Shown one piece after another: positions 29,782 through 42,100 of a DNA stretch of 64,000 nucleotides (positions are counted from its first letter, which is position 1; every line of letters begins with the position of its first letter). The stretch lies in NCBI RefSeq assembly GCF_902706095.1, contig NZ_CACSJP010000003.1:310001-374000 (forward strand), in the 5' to 3' direction. The translations under genes were made by a program, and so were the position numbers. Origin of the DNA: Rhizobium sp. 18065 (GTDB lineage Bacteria; Pseudomonadota; Alphaproteobacteria; Rhizobiales; Rhizobiaceae). The notes below the pieces were generated by a model. The model was given only the letters and a program-made list of their open reading frames with translations. It was not told the origin of the DNA and did no database searches.

Positions 29782-31056
29782 TTAGCCGGCAGCTGTCAGC
29801 AGAGCGAAGATCGGGCCGATGGACTTGTAGCCCATGTACCAGGTCAACGCGCAGGTCAGGACGCCAAGAACCAGCAGCCAGCGCGGATAACGATAGCCAC
29901 CCATCAGATCCGAGCGCGCCCAGGCTGCATAGATGAAGATCGACAGGCCGATCGGCAGGATCAGACCATTCAGGCCGCCAACGAAGACGAGCATCTGGGC
30001 TGGCGGCGTGGTGATGATCACGTAGAAGAACAGCGAGACGGCAATAAAGATCACGGTCGCGATGTTGCGTGCGCGCTCTGTAATGTCCTGCTTGAACACG
30101 GTGATGAAGGATACCGAGGTGTAAGCGGCGCCGATGACGGAGGTAATGGCGGCAAACCAGAGGACTGCACCGAAGATGCGGAAACCGACATCACCGGCAG
30201 CTGCCTGGAAGGCCTGGGCGGCCGGGTTTGCGCCCTTGCCCGATACGTCGATGACAACGCCAGAGGCGACGACGCCGAGAATGGCGAGGAACAGGACGTA
30301 GCGCATCAGGCCGGTCACTGCGATGCCGGTAAGAGCCGCGCGGTTGACGGCGCCGAGGTTCTCGATGCCGACCTGGCCCTTGTCGAGCAGGCGGTGGGCA
30401 CCGGAATAGGTGATGTAGCCGCCGACCGTACCGCCGACGATTGTGGTGATCGTAGCGAAATCGATCGTGCTTGGCAGGAAGGTCTGGAACAGTGCATCAC
30501 CAACCGGCGGTGCCGAGACGATCGCGACATAGAGTGTCAGGACGATCATCAACACGCCTGCAACCACGATCAGCCGGTCGATGGCGACGCCTGCGCGCTT
30601 CGACATGAAGATGGCGATGGCGATCAAGGCGCTGATCGCGCCGCCCCATTTCGGGTCAAGGCCGAGCATGGCATTCAGACCAAGGCCTGCGCCGCCGATA
30701 TTGCCGATGTTGAAGAACAGGCCGCCGACGATCACGAGAATGGCCAGTACATAGCCCGTGCCAGGGATGGCGGCATTGGCAATATCGGAAGCGCGCATCT
30801 TGGTCAGCGTGACGATCCGCCAGATGTTCAGCTGGACGACGAAATCGATGATGATCGAGGCGAGAATGGCAAAGGCGAATGCTGCGCCGAGCTTGGTTGT
30901 GAATGTTGCCGTCTGGGTGATGAAGCCCGGACCGATGGCCGAAGTGGCCATAAGAAAGATGGCGGCCGTCAGTGCGGCGCGGCGTGATTTGACGGACATG
31001 CCGCCCGATGCGCTGCCGCGGCTGGCGCCGCCTGGCGATGTCGAATTCTGATCCAT
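29782..31056 (-). CDS. NRAMP-family transporter (YcsG-like) of the 5-oxoproline operon
   Basis: 424 residues with about eleven membrane helices; ATG 31056 follows GGAGAGGG. The first helix has [16 protein letters not shown], matching the DPGN-region helix of NRAMP proteins, but the metal-binding DPGN is replaced by GPGF, and the MPH-type motif of the sixth helix is not evident. It is thus closer to YcsG-like members, which sit beside YcsF/YcsI/Kip genes in Bacillus, than to Mn/Fe carriers. Uptake of 5-oxoproline or another organic substrate is a reasonable guess. First gene of the leftward operon, divergent from a GntR regulator. Confidence 0.85.
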   Translation of the reverse strand: MDQNSTSPGGASRGSASGGMSVKSRRAALTAAIFLMATSAIGPGFITQTATFTTKLGAAFAFAILASIIIDFVVQLNIWRIVTLTKMRASDIANAAIPGTGYVLAILVIVGGLFFNIGNIGGAGLGLNAMLGLDPKWGGAISALIAIAIFMSKRAGVAIDRLIVVAGVLMIVLTLYVAIVSAPPVGDALFQTFLPSTIDFATITTIVGGTVGGYITYSGAHRLLDKGQVGIENLGAVNRAALTGIAVTGLMRYVLFLAILGVVASGVVIDVSGKGANPAAQAFQAAAGDVGFRIFGAVLWFAAITSVIGAAYTSVSFITVFKQDITERARNIATVIFIAVSLFFYVIITTPPAQMLVFVGGLNGLILPIGLSIFIYAAWARSDLMGGYRYPRWLLVLGVLTCALTWYMGYKSIGPIFALLTAAG

Positions 31057-31475
31057 GTTACCCTCTCCGTTGATCGCTTCGTCATTCGAAATGTCTTGTC
31101 GGACTTGACTATCGATAAGGGCAGCGTCGTCGCGTTTCACAATTCTGTCAAGATTGTTCAACGATTTAATTCTATCGTTCTACTAAGTTGTGAAAATGCT
31201 GAGCGATTTGTTTCTCTTCTGGGCATGTTTGATGCGTGTTCGGACAAAATTTGACCACTCGGTGGACATGCCATGTTCGCTTTCGGTCCACTATCTTATC
31301 CCTGCCGGATAAATCGGGATAGCGTTGAAGGCCCTATGGTCAAGGTAACCCGCTCGGGACCGACAGAAGATAAAACTGTTTTCACCGGTGACCGCCGGTT
31401 TTGTTTGCGTGCGAAGCACGATAACGATGCGGGCAAGGGATGGTGCATCGCGGTTGCGGTGCTCAAGGGACATAC
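31057..31475. promoter_or_regulatory. Divergent control region of the 5-oxoproline operon and the GntR gene
   Basis: 419 bp without a gene. It holds a perfect 6-bp inverted repeat AACGAT-N8-ATCGTT (31160-31179) nested in a wider 8-bp inverted repeat TTTCACAA (31135-31142) / TTGTGAAA (31188-31195), a likely operator and promoter zone for the leftward operon. The part from 31250 to 31475 is GC-rich and shows nothing clear apart from the AAGGGA site of the GntR gene. Confidence 0.6.
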
Positions 31476-32138
31476 ATGGCTGAGCAGGACACGACATCGG
31501 CGCTTGCGCCACGGCTGGCGGAACAGATCCGCGACAAGCTGATTGCCGGCGAGTTGAAGCCCGGCCAGCGCCTGTCCGAGGCAGCACTCAGCACCGATCT
31601 CGATGTCTCGCGCAATTCGTTGCGCGAAGCCTTCCGGCTGCTCACCAAGGAAGGTCTGCTCCGCCACGAGCCCAATCGTGGCGTTTTTGTCGCGACCCCG
31701 AGCATGGCCTCGATCATCGACATCTACCGGGTGCGGCGCACGATCGAATGCCGGGCGATCGCCAATGCCTATCCCAACCATCCGGCCGTTGCCCGGATGA
31801 AGACAGCCGTCGAACATGCAAGGGCTGCACGCGATGCGAAGGATTGGCTAACCGTCGGCAGCCAGAACATGGTTTTCCATGCGGCGATCGTCGATCTGGC
31901 CGATAGTCAGAGGCTCAATGTTTTTTATGCCCAGATCGCTGCAGAACTCCGTCTGAGCTTTGGCCTGCTGGATGATCCCGAGCTCCTGCATGCGCCCTAT
32001 GTCGATCTCAACGCGGAAATCCTGGAAAAGCTCGCGGTCGGCCGCACGCAAGAGGCTGCCGCGGCACTGGAGACCTATCTTCTGCAGTCGGAGCGCACCG
32101 TTCTTGCCGCCTTCTCGCGGATTGATGCCAACGGCTGA
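31476..32138 (+). CDS. GntR-family (FadR/FCD) regulator
   Basis: 220 residues. N-terminal winged helix: LAEQIRDKLIAGELKPGQRLSEAALSTDLDVSRNSLREAFRLLTKEGLLRHEPNRGVFV. The remainder is an FCD helical ligand domain with the conserved metal-contact region FHAAIVDLADSQRL and a late His. ATG 31476 has AAGGGA five bases upstream. Divergence from the NRAMP/pxp operon and the palindromes between them make it the likely regulator of 5-oxoproline use; the convergent SDR gene 24 bp away is a second possible target. Ligand unknown. Confidence 0.87.
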   Translation: MAEQDTTSALAPRLAEQIRDKLIAGELKPGQRLSEAALSTDLDVSRNSLREAFRLLTKEGLLRHEPNRGVFVATPSMASIIDIYRVRRTIECRAIANAYPNHPAVARMKTAVEHARAARDAKDWLTVGSQNMVFHAAIVDLADSQRLNVFYAQIAAELRLSFGLLDDPELLHAPYVDLNAEILEKLAVGRTQEAAAALETYLLQSERTVLAAFSRIDANG

Positions 32139-32162
32139 AACCGGCTTTGCGTCGAGCCCGGT

Positions 32163-32921
32163 CTAAAGCGAAACCGTCATTCCCCCGTCGACATAGAGAA
32201 TATGACCGTTGACGAAGGACGAGGCGTCCGACGCCAGGAATATGCAGGCGCCAACAAGTTCCTCGACCTTGCCCCATCGTCCGGCCGGGGTGCGTTTTTC
32301 CAGCCAGCCGGTGAAGGCCGGGTCTGCAACCAGGGCCGCATTCAGCGGCGTTTCGAAATAGCCGGGCGCAATCGCATTGCATTGCAGCCCATGCCGGGCC
32401 CAGTCAGTCGCCATACCCATCGTCAGGTTGCCGACGGCGCCCTTGGTTGCTGTATAGGGCGCTATCGTCGGGCGTGCGGCACGTGTCTGGACACTGGCGA
32501 TGTTGATGATCTTGCCGCGCTTGCGCGCGATCATGTGGCGACCAACCGCCTGGCCAACATTGAAAACACTGGATATATTAGTCGCCAGCAGCTTTTCGAA
32601 GGCCTCGGCCGGAAAGTCTTCCAGCGGCGCGCGATGCTGCATGCCGGCATTGTTGACCAGGATGTCGATAGGACCAATGTCCGCTTCGAAACGGTCGACG
32701 GCCGCACGGGCGCCGGCATGGTCAGTCACATCGAAGGCGAGGATACGGGTGTTGCCACCGATGTCCTGTGCGGCGGCCTCCAGCTTGCCGATGTCGCGAC
32801 CATTGAGCACGATCTCGGCGCCTGCTTCCGCCAACCCCTTGGCCAGCGCCAGGCCAATGCCTTGCGACGAGCCGGTAATCAGCGCCCGCCGCCCGCTCAG
32901 GTCAAAAAGTGCGTGTCCCAT
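32163..32921 (-). CDS. SDR-family dehydrogenase, gluconate 5-dehydrogenase-like
   Basis: 252 residues, classical short-chain dehydrogenase: ALITGSSQGIGLALAKGL cofactor motif, FDVTD, LVNNAGMQHRAPLEDF, catalytic Ser in NIASVQ and YTATKGAV with the Tyr-x3-Lys pair, and the C-terminal GHILYVDGGMTVSL. The NNAGMQHR segment resembles gluconate 5-dehydrogenases and other polyol or sugar-acid dehydrogenases. GGGAGA precedes the ATG. Convergent with the GntR gene. Whether it belongs to the 5-oxoproline system or to sugar-acid metabolism cannot be decided. Confidence 0.85.
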   Translation of the reverse strand: MGHALFDLSGRRALITGSSQGIGLALAKGLAEAGAEIVLNGRDIGKLEAAAQDIGGNTRILAFDVTDHAGARAAVDRFEADIGPIDILVNNAGMQHRAPLEDFPAEAFEKLLATNISSVFNVGQAVGRHMIARKRGKIINIASVQTRAARPTIAPYTATKGAVGNLTMGMATDWARHGLQCNAIAPGYFETPLNAALVADPAFTGWLEKRTPAGRWGKVEELVGACIFLASDASSFVNGHILYVDGGMTVSL

Positions 32922-33066
32922 GTCGTTCTCCCGCTGCTAACGTTTGCCGAGGACAAGTGGACAACAGGCTTGCGCCAAGTCAAGCGATGCCAAAGGACGG
33001 CCAATCGCAGCCTGCTATGGTGAATGAATCAATATCAGCGCTGTGTGCCGTTGCTCAGCCGACCGG

Positions 33067-33097
33067 GAAAAAAGAAAGGCCCCGAAAAATCGGGGCC
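33067..33097 (-). terminator. Strong rho-independent terminator of the giant adhesin gene
   Basis: Read on the minus strand: 8-bp stem GGCCCCGA / TCGGGGCC (33090-33097 and 33078-33085) with a 4-nt loop, then TTTCTTTTTT (33067-33077). It begins 26 bp after the stop of the adhesin gene. Confidence 0.93.
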
Positions 33098-33123
33098 CTT
33101 CGAGGTCTTAGAGCAAGCCGCAA

Positions 33124-36100
33124 TCAAACATCATCTGCGGTTTTGTGATCGTTGAACAGGATCCGGACATGTTCATTCGTCACATTGAAGCTGTTCAGGA
33201 CGGCAACCGTTTCGAACGATTTCGCGGCTCCGGCACCATCGGTATCGACCTGAAGTTCAGCATTGCCGCCAACCTGGACGAGCTTGACGAAGCTGCTTTC
33301 CAACGCCGTGTTCGATGCCAGACCGGACAGGATTTCCGACAGATCGATGACGTCGCCATCGTTCATCTCATAGTCGGTAATGATGTCGTGGATCCCGACA
33401 GTGAGACTGTCCGCCCCGATGACGAACACATCCGCGCCGTCATCGCCGGTCATGGTGTCGATGCCGTCGTTGCCGATGAGGATGTCGTTTCCACCGGATG
33501 CGACGAGGGAATGTGCTCCTGCAAGGGCATCGATGAGGATGTCGTCGTTGGAATCGGAGTCGTTGAGCGACCCGTTCCTATCGATGTAAAGATCGACACC
33601 CGCTTCAAGGTTCCCCGCAATGACGTAGTCAAAATCTCCAGTCTTGCCGTTGCCGCTAGTGCTGGCGCCATTGTCGAGAATGGTAACAATCCCATCGGCG
33701 GACGAGAAACTTGCGCTTAAACTGCTGCTGTCGTTGACACCGGTCATATCGAGAACTGAATCCCGATCATCATCAAATAGCAGTGCCCATTCAGGAATTT
33801 TTGTCGTTCCGTCAGTTTGGGCGTTTGTATAGACTCGATCGCCACTAAGACTTGTCGCATCATTTATTGAGGTGAGGTTGATCGTGGCGAAGTCGGTTGC
33901 CAACAATGCGCCTCCCGATCCATTGTTGGCACCGTCATTCACGACCATAGTCAACACGGTTGATGCCGGAGGAATGTCGCTGTCGGCGAGATAGGTTACG
34001 GTCTTGGCACTTCCGCCTGAACCGCCACCTGCAAGCAGAGCGTTGATCTCTGCAAGCGTACCGAGCAGAGTTACCGACATTGTTCCGTTGTTGGTGACGC
34101 TTACGCCACTGTAGCCGGAGCCGACCGTCAGTTTACCGAAACCCACCGACAAAGTGACGGTGACATCATCCGATGCCGCGTCAACGTCGCCGATCGTTAG
34201 CCCACTGCCTTGCAGGGCAAGTGCGACTTGTTCCGTTGCATTGTAGCTTATCTGTTCAATTGTCGCAGTCGGCGCATCATTGACAGCCGCAATGTTGATC
34301 GTTGCGGTATCGGTGTCGCTATCTGGGCCGCCGCTTCCCGTATTGCCGCCATCATTGACGGAAAGCGTCAATGTGGTTGATGAGGCAGGCGTGTCGCTGT
34401 CTGCGATATAGGTGACGGTCTTTGCACCACCGCCTGCCAATAGAGCGTTGATCTCGGTGATTGTGCCAACCAGTGTAACGAGCGAAGTGCCACTGTTTGT
34501 GACCACGACGCCGCTGTCGCCTGCCGCCACGTTCAGTTTTCCGGAGCCCACCGACAACTTGACGGTGACATCGTTCATGCCCGCATCCGGATCGGATACG
34601 CTGAGACCCGTCCCGTGCAGGACGAGGGTCGTCTGTTCCGTAGCGCTGTAGGTACTTGCCGAGATCGTGGCCGTCGGATCATCGTTGACAGCTGAAATGT
34701 TGATCGTGGCAACATCACTGGCAGTTTTGGCGCCGCCGGTGCCCGAATTGCCGCCATCATTGACGGTCAGCGTGAGCGTGGTGGACGACGGAGGGGCGTC
34801 AGTGTCGGCCAGATAGTATATGGTCTTGCTGTTGTTACCTGAACCCCCGCCTGCCAACAGCGCATTGATTTCAGCGTAGGTGCCGATCAGCGTCACCGAA
34901 GGCGAGTTGTTGTTCGAAACCTGAACGCCGCTGTTTCCGGACGTTATTGTCAGCTTGCCATAACCCACCGACAGGGTGACCGTCATATCGTTCGTGCCGG
35001 CGTCGATGTCGCCGACACTGAGACCGGGGCCATGCAGTGCGAGCGCGTTTTGCTCCGTTGCAGTGTAGGCAAGGTTATTGATCACCGCGCTCGGCGCATC
35101 GTTGACCGCCGTCACATTGATCGTCAGCGTATTCGGCGTCTGATCGGTATCCTGGCCGCCATTGGCGGTGCCACCATTGTCCTTGACCGCAAACTGGATC
35201 GAGGCATAGCCGGTTCCACTTGCGTTGGTCGCCGGCGTAAAGACCAGCTTGCCGGCCGCTAGATCGGTAGCCGATACGAAGGTGTTCAATGCGACTGCCG
35301 AGCCGTTCAAGGTCAAAGCGCCTACGCCTGGCAGCGCCTTGATGAAGATGCCGCTGAGGCCGTCATTCTCGATGTCGGTGAAACCGAACTGGGCAGCTGT
35401 CAGCGTGACCGACGTATCTTCGTCCGTCGCAACGGTGGCGTTGATGCCGGCCGGTGCCTCGTTGGTGCCTTGCACGGTGATGGTGATTGTTGCGGTCGCA
35501 ACATCGCCGTCGCCGTCGATCACCTTGTAGGTGAAGACATCGACGTCGCTCTGGTTGCCCTTGAGCCCGCGCACGGCGGCACTCGTGCTGTTAAGGGTGT
35601 AGGCATAGGAGCCGTTCGCCTGAAGAACGAGCGAACCGTAGGTGCCAGCAATCGTTGCCCCCAAAGCTCCGACAGGGTTTGTGACATTGCCGCTCGAAAT
35701 CGCGACGATCGCGCCGCCATCTGCGCCGAAGAAATCGTTCGACGCGGCGCTTCCACCGGTCAGGACATTGCCGGTGACGGCGGGTGTGCTGACGAGGTCG
35801 ACCAGGGCGGTGACGATATCCGAGAAGTTCGCGAGCTGGATGACGTTGACGTTGCCGTCGACGTCGATCTGTGCCAGCGAGCTTTGCGAGATGCCGTCTC
35901 CGACCCCGATCGCAGTCACCTTGACGTTGTTTGTATCAACGAATGCGTTCCAGCTGCTGGCGACAGTGGAGGTCAGGACATTGCTGCCAGAGCCCAGGTT
36001 CACTGTCGGATTGCCATCGCTCAGGAAAAAGACCTGGTTATTGTAGCCCGGAAGAGCCGAGTAATTTGCCAGGACTGCCTTGATTGCATCCGTGAAATTG

Positions 36101-39100
36101 GTGGCGTCGTCATCGACCGGTCTGTCCGTTGACCAGCCGTTGAGAACGGTTACCAGCTCAGCATAGCTTGTGACCGATTGCGCCTCGGCATCGTCGCCAA
36201 ACGCCACCAACTCAATCTTCACGTCGCCCGTCGTGCTGTTGAAAATCTGCTGTGCCGCAGCCTTCACCCCATTGAGCATCTGGGTCAGTTCTGCGTCGCC
36301 AATGCTGCCGCTGAAATCGAGCACGAAGGCGACATTGTAGTTTGCCGGCGGCACTGCGATGACACTGGCGGTGTCATTGCCGGCAACCGGCGCGTCGTCG
36401 ATCACGGTGATCGATGCGTCGAGCCCAACGGATGTATCCGCGATCGGGCCGCCTGCATCCGTGACCCGTACCAGGTCATCGAGCTTGATGGTGATCGCGT
36501 CCTCCGTCGAGTTGATCGGATGATCGATCGGCGCATTCAGTGTGAAGACATAGGCGCCGGTCGACGGATTGAGCGTCATGGTGAAGATCTTGGTGTCGCC
36601 AGCTTCATACGGTGAATTGCCGCCGTCGCTGTTGACATAACCGATCAGGTTGCCGCCCTCGAGGGCGAAATAGACCGGCTTGTCATCCGACGTCAGCGGC
36701 TGATTTGCCGATGTGAAGACCGCCTTGTCAGCGGGCAGTTGGAAGGCGTAGGAGATCACGCCGTCCTTGCCGCCGGTCACCAGATCCCCGTAGGAACCTG
36801 TCGAGATATTGGTCGTCAGGTTCAGATCGCCGCTGGTGTCGAGATCGCCGCCAGCCAGGCTTGCCGTATCGTCGCGACCACCCGGCAGCCCATGTTCTTC
36901 CTCGACCGTGCCGGTGACTGCGCCGTTGATAACGAATGGTGCGCTGACATTCTTGATCGTGAAGTTATAGGTCGTTTCCTGGGTATCGTTGTCACCATCG
37001 ACGGCCTTGAGCTTGATGCTGACCGGCGTGTCGGCGGAGACGGTGGAGGCGGTAAAGGACCAGGTCTTGTTTTCGTTGACCGTCAACGTTCCCGAACTTG
37101 TCGTGAAGTCGACCGAGCCATTGGTGGCGATATCCGTCAGATCGATGAATTTCGACACGCCGTCGAAGATAACTTCCAGCTGATTGACGCCGTCGGCGCC
37201 GGGATGGAAGTTATAGCTGCCGTTGATTGTGCCGCCTTCGTTGATGTCTGCGAGACCGGTTGCGAAGTTGAGGCTCGGCGTATCGTCGGAGACTTCGGCC
37301 GAGATGACCGCGCTGGCCGTGTCGCCGTCGGTATCCGTCGCGATCACGTTGATCTTGCCGAACTGGGCAAGGTCGTCGCCCTGTGTCGGATGCAGAGGGT
37401 AGTTGTCGCTGAGCGTCAGCTTCACTTCCACCTTGTTCTGTGCTGCAAGATCCGTCGTCATCAACGTCAGCGTGGCGATCAGGATCCCGCCGATCTTGCC
37501 GGTGATTTCGGTGTCGGACACGCGGTTCCAGGTCAGCGCATTGCTGAGCTGGCTGAGGTCTGTCGAGAAGGCCGCAGAGACAAAGGCGTCGGAGCCGGCC
37601 CCGAAGGTGATCGTCTCGCTGTCTGATGTCGTCGCATTGCTTGTTAGGCCCGAGTCATCGACCTGCAGGAAGGTGATCGCATTGCCAAGTCCTGTCGGAT
37701 TGGCGCCGTCCGTGATCGAGATCTGCTGCGTGCCGGTCGCCTGGTCGCCGTCACCATCGGTCAGCGTGTAGCTGAAGGATGTCGTCGCGGCCGCCGCGTT
37801 GTTCACCTGCGCACTCGGGTCGAAGGTCCAGCTGCCGTCGGCCTTGAACGTATAGGTGCCGAACGAGGTGACCACGGTTGCCGCAGTACCATCGACCGGG
37901 ATCGCAACGGTCTGGGTGCCATTGCCATCGCCTACCGTGACAGAGGTCAGGCTGCCGCCGTCAGCGCCCAGTTCGTTCAACTGGATGACAGTGCCGCTAA
38001 ACAGCGATGCATCTTCGGCAAGTGACAGATCATCGGAGTGGACGATCTTCGGGCTGTCGTCGTCGACCTGGATGACGATCGCGGCCGATGCCACATCGCC
38101 ATCATTGTCGGTGACATCATAGCCGAAGCTGAGCGTGAGGTTGTCCTCGTAGCTCGTCTCTGCTGCGGCCGTCGACGGATCGTTGATCAAGGCGTGCACC
38201 AGCGGCAGCAGCAGAACCATGGTGTAGCTGCCATTGGAGGCCATCGTCAGGGTATAGACGGTCTTCGGGCCGGTATCGGTCGCAATGGTGCCGACATAGG
38301 CGCCGCCCTGGCCGTTGGCCGTCCAGGTCGAGGTGACCGCATAGGCCTTGCCCTGGTATAGCGCCTGCAAGGTCTGGCTCGCGCCGGTTTCGTCCTTGGC
38401 GGTAGCACCGGTCACGGCGATGGTCTTCAGACCATCAGCGCCTGCGGTGATCGAGATCTTACCGCTGACGCTGTTGATCGCACCCGCCGCGTCGCCCTGT
38501 CCTCCGTCAATCCCGCCGGACAGCACCTCGTCGTCGATGATGGCGGCTTTCAGGCTGACATCGTCAATATAGGCACCCAGTGTATCCGATGCGCCGGTAC
38601 CTTGGAAGGCGAGCACAGCCGACGGACCGGTTGCGGTAACCGAGATCGTGATCTTCTGCCAGCCGGGCTCGGCCGACTGCGGATCGATCTGGTAGACCGG
38701 ATTGCCGTCGAAATAAACCTTCACACCGCTGGTATTGTTGCCATCCGGACGTTCCGAGTACCAGAAGGTCAGCTCATAGGTCTTGCCGGCTTCAAGCCCG
38801 CTGACCGTCTGCTGGATGGTCGCATTGCTGTTGCCGGTGTTCGGGTCGCTATCCAGTTCGACCTTGATGTCGCCGGAATGGGCGGTGAGCCCGCCGACAT
38901 TGCCATTTTGCAGTTCGAACGGAATGCTATTGGCCGAAGACCATCCGGTAACGCCGGTGGTTGTGGTGAAATTGCCAGCCGTGACGCCGGGATTGATCTC
39001 GAAGCCGCCATTGACGATCAGTTCTGCGCCCTGAGCATCGCTGCCGGTCGTGGTCGGCACGTCGTCAACCACGGTCACCGACACGGAGGCCGTCGCCGTA

Positions 39101-42100
39101 TCGCCATCGGTGTCGGTTGCGACAACCGTGATACCCGTCAGCGTGACATTGTTTTCACCATTGGCATTGGCATGCGGGAAGTTGTCCGTCAGCTCGACAT
39201 TGACCGATGCTGTGCCGCTGGTGCCGGCGGCAATAGCCGACGCTGGGGCGGTCAGGGTGACGATGATCGCCTGGGCGCCGTTGATCGAACCGATCAGCTG
39301 GGTGGCGCCATTGGCGGTCCAGACGATATCGGCACTGCCCACACCGTCGACCTCGACGGTGATGCCGGCGGTGGAACCGAAGGCGTAGCTCACCAGATTG
39401 TCGGAGCCCGCGGTGAAGCCGACCGTGCCGGCCGATGTTTCGACATCGGTGGCCGAAGCGGTGCCGGTTGCGCCGGCGGTGCCGAGACCTTCTTCGTCGA
39501 CGGTCAGGGCGAGCGGATTGTTCACACCATTCGATGTTGTCGGGAGCGCGCCGTCTTCAACAGAAATCGACTGTACGGCAGTCGCTGTATCACCATCGCC
39601 ATCGGTCAGCGTGTAGGTGAACGAGGCATCGACCGCCTGGGCGTTGTTCAGGTTGCTGGCCGCCTGGAAAGTCCAGCTGCCGTTGCTGTTGAAGCTATAC
39701 GTGCCGTAAGCTGTGTTGATCGGCGTCGTGCCGCTCGCCGCAATTGCATAAGCCTGATCGCCGATTGTCACCGACGTCAGCGTGCCAAGATCGGACCCTG
39801 CCTGGTCATTGGTCAGGACATTGCCGCCGATCTGGGCGCCGGCTTCGATAGCCGCCTGGGCGAGGTCGTTTGTAGCAATCGGGCCATCGTCATCGAACGC
39901 GAACTGCGAAGTTGACGTGTCGATCAATGTTACGGTTGCGGACGAGGTGCGGCTGTCTCCATCGGCATCCTTGATGGTCGCCGTGTAGGTCAGCCCGATC
40001 GAGGCGTCCTGCGTTGCAAGACGCAGCACTGCCGTTGCATCGAACTGGTTGCTGTCGGAACCATGGTCGATGGCTTCGTAGAGCGTCGTCTTCAGCTGTG
40101 CCGAAGCCCCAGTGCCGACAATCTCGATCTTGAACACAAGAGTGTTTGACGCATCGCGCCCGACAAGAACGCCGCTCTCGAAGGAAAGCGTGATTGCGCC
40201 GCCATTCGTCGCCGTGAGGTTGGTGACAAACGGACCGTTTCCGCCGGTGCTTGTCAGGCTGAACGAACCCGTAACGCTGCCGGCGCCATCGGTACCGAAA
40301 TCCGATGTCACATTGAACAGGCTTGCCAGGCCGCCGGTAACGCTTGTCGTCACCTGAGCCAGGACGCCAGATGCATCATCCGTGTTGGCATTGCTGCCGG
40401 CTTCGATTTCGCCGCCATTGTAACGATCAGCCCCGACGGTCTCGTCGAGTTCGGTCGAAAGGCTGGCTGCGGCGTTGGCAGTAGAAGTAACCGTGATCTG
40501 CGGACCATCGTCTTCGAAGGTCACGACCGTGCTGTCGTGGTCGATGATCTCGATCGTCTCGCTGTCGTACGCGGTGTCGCCATCGCCGTCTGTTGCCGTG
40601 ACGGTGAGGTTGATCGACAGACCGGCGTCATGATCAGCCAGTGTCAACGTGCGGGCATCGTCGGGATTGCTGCCATCGGGATGGGCAATCGGCAGATATT
40701 GCGTGACCACGAACTGCGTCGTGCTCGCACTACCGGTCAGCTCGATCTTGAGAACGATATAATCGTCGCTGGTCGTGTTGGTATCGTGGCCGATCTTGCC
40801 GATGAGGACAGTGTCGCTGATCTTGTAAAGCCAGATCGTCTGGCCGGAGTCAGCAAGGCCATTGGCATTGTACCAGGGCGATCCGACGGTATTGGCCACC
40901 TTGAGGTTGGTTTCAACGCCCGTGGTTGAGCCGCTGTTGAGCGTTTGCCCATAAGAGCCCTTGAGGACAAAGCTGAAGGCGGATGTAATCGTGCCACCAT
41001 CCACGCCGGTCGAGGCATCGACGGCGAAGAGTTCCGACACCGAGGTTCCGGCTGCAACCGTCGGCGTTGCCATGCTGCCGATCGCCACGGCCTGAGCCAG
41101 GTCAGTCGTCGCGACCCATTCGGTGTTCGGCGTATTGTCATTCGGCAGATCGCCAGGGGTCGTTTCGTCGAGCCTGATCAGCGATAGCGAGACATTGTCG
41201 ACGTCATTGACGCTGACCGAGGGGCCATCATCCAGGAAGCGGATCTGCTGCGATACATCGACCGTCGCAGTGTCGGTGTCGCCGTCCGAATCTGTGATCG
41301 TCAGGGTTACCTTGACGCTGTTGGTAAGCAGGGTTTCCTGTTGCGGATTTGGATTGTCATTCGGCGACGCATCATTCGAACCGGAACCGTTGTCGTTGCT
41401 TTCGTTGTTGTCGCCGCGGTCGTCATGCTTGATCGACAGATATTGCGCGAGCGCCAGGTGACCATTCTGGTCGACAGCGATCGCGAATGCGACGGCACCT
41501 GTTGCGCCGCCAACGCGGCCGACGACCACGCCACCGAGCGTGTAGAGCTTGATATCGGTTCCATCGGTTGTCTTGAGGCCGGAGAGGGCGCCTTCAACAA
41601 TCGTCAGCGACAGCTTGAACACTGCCGCAGAGGCATCCGCTCCGACGTCCGAGCCTGATGTCGAGACGATGTTGTCTGCACTATAGGCATAGCCGATAAC
41701 TGGCGCATTCGAGATGCTGCTGGTGCCGGAGGCATCCGGATCGTCACCGGTCACACGTGGATTGGTGTTCTCGATCGACGCGAAGAGCTGACGGACTTCA
41801 GCATTCAGTTCCGAACCGAGTTTGTCGTCGGCACCGCCAGCCGTCTGGATTGCGGCGGTTTCGTCATGGATGACATATTCACCAGAGTCGACCCTAAGCA
41901 CGGCTTCCGGCACGTCGTCGATGATCTTGATTTCGAAGCTGCTGCCAAGGTTGACGGTGTCGCCATCGCTGTCCCTGGCTTCGATGATATCGCCGAAGCG
42001 AATGGCTTCGATGACGGTTTCACCGGAGCGCAGCTGTGTGTTCTCGTCCGCGCCACTGGCCGGCGCCTTGTGATACAGTTCGTCGAACAGCCGGAATTCA

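Noticed and set aside
33105..33125. Second RIME-like piece (TTAGAGCAAGCCG) after the adhesin stop
   Set aside because: Only a few bases resemble the element start; the hairpin there is an ordinary terminator.
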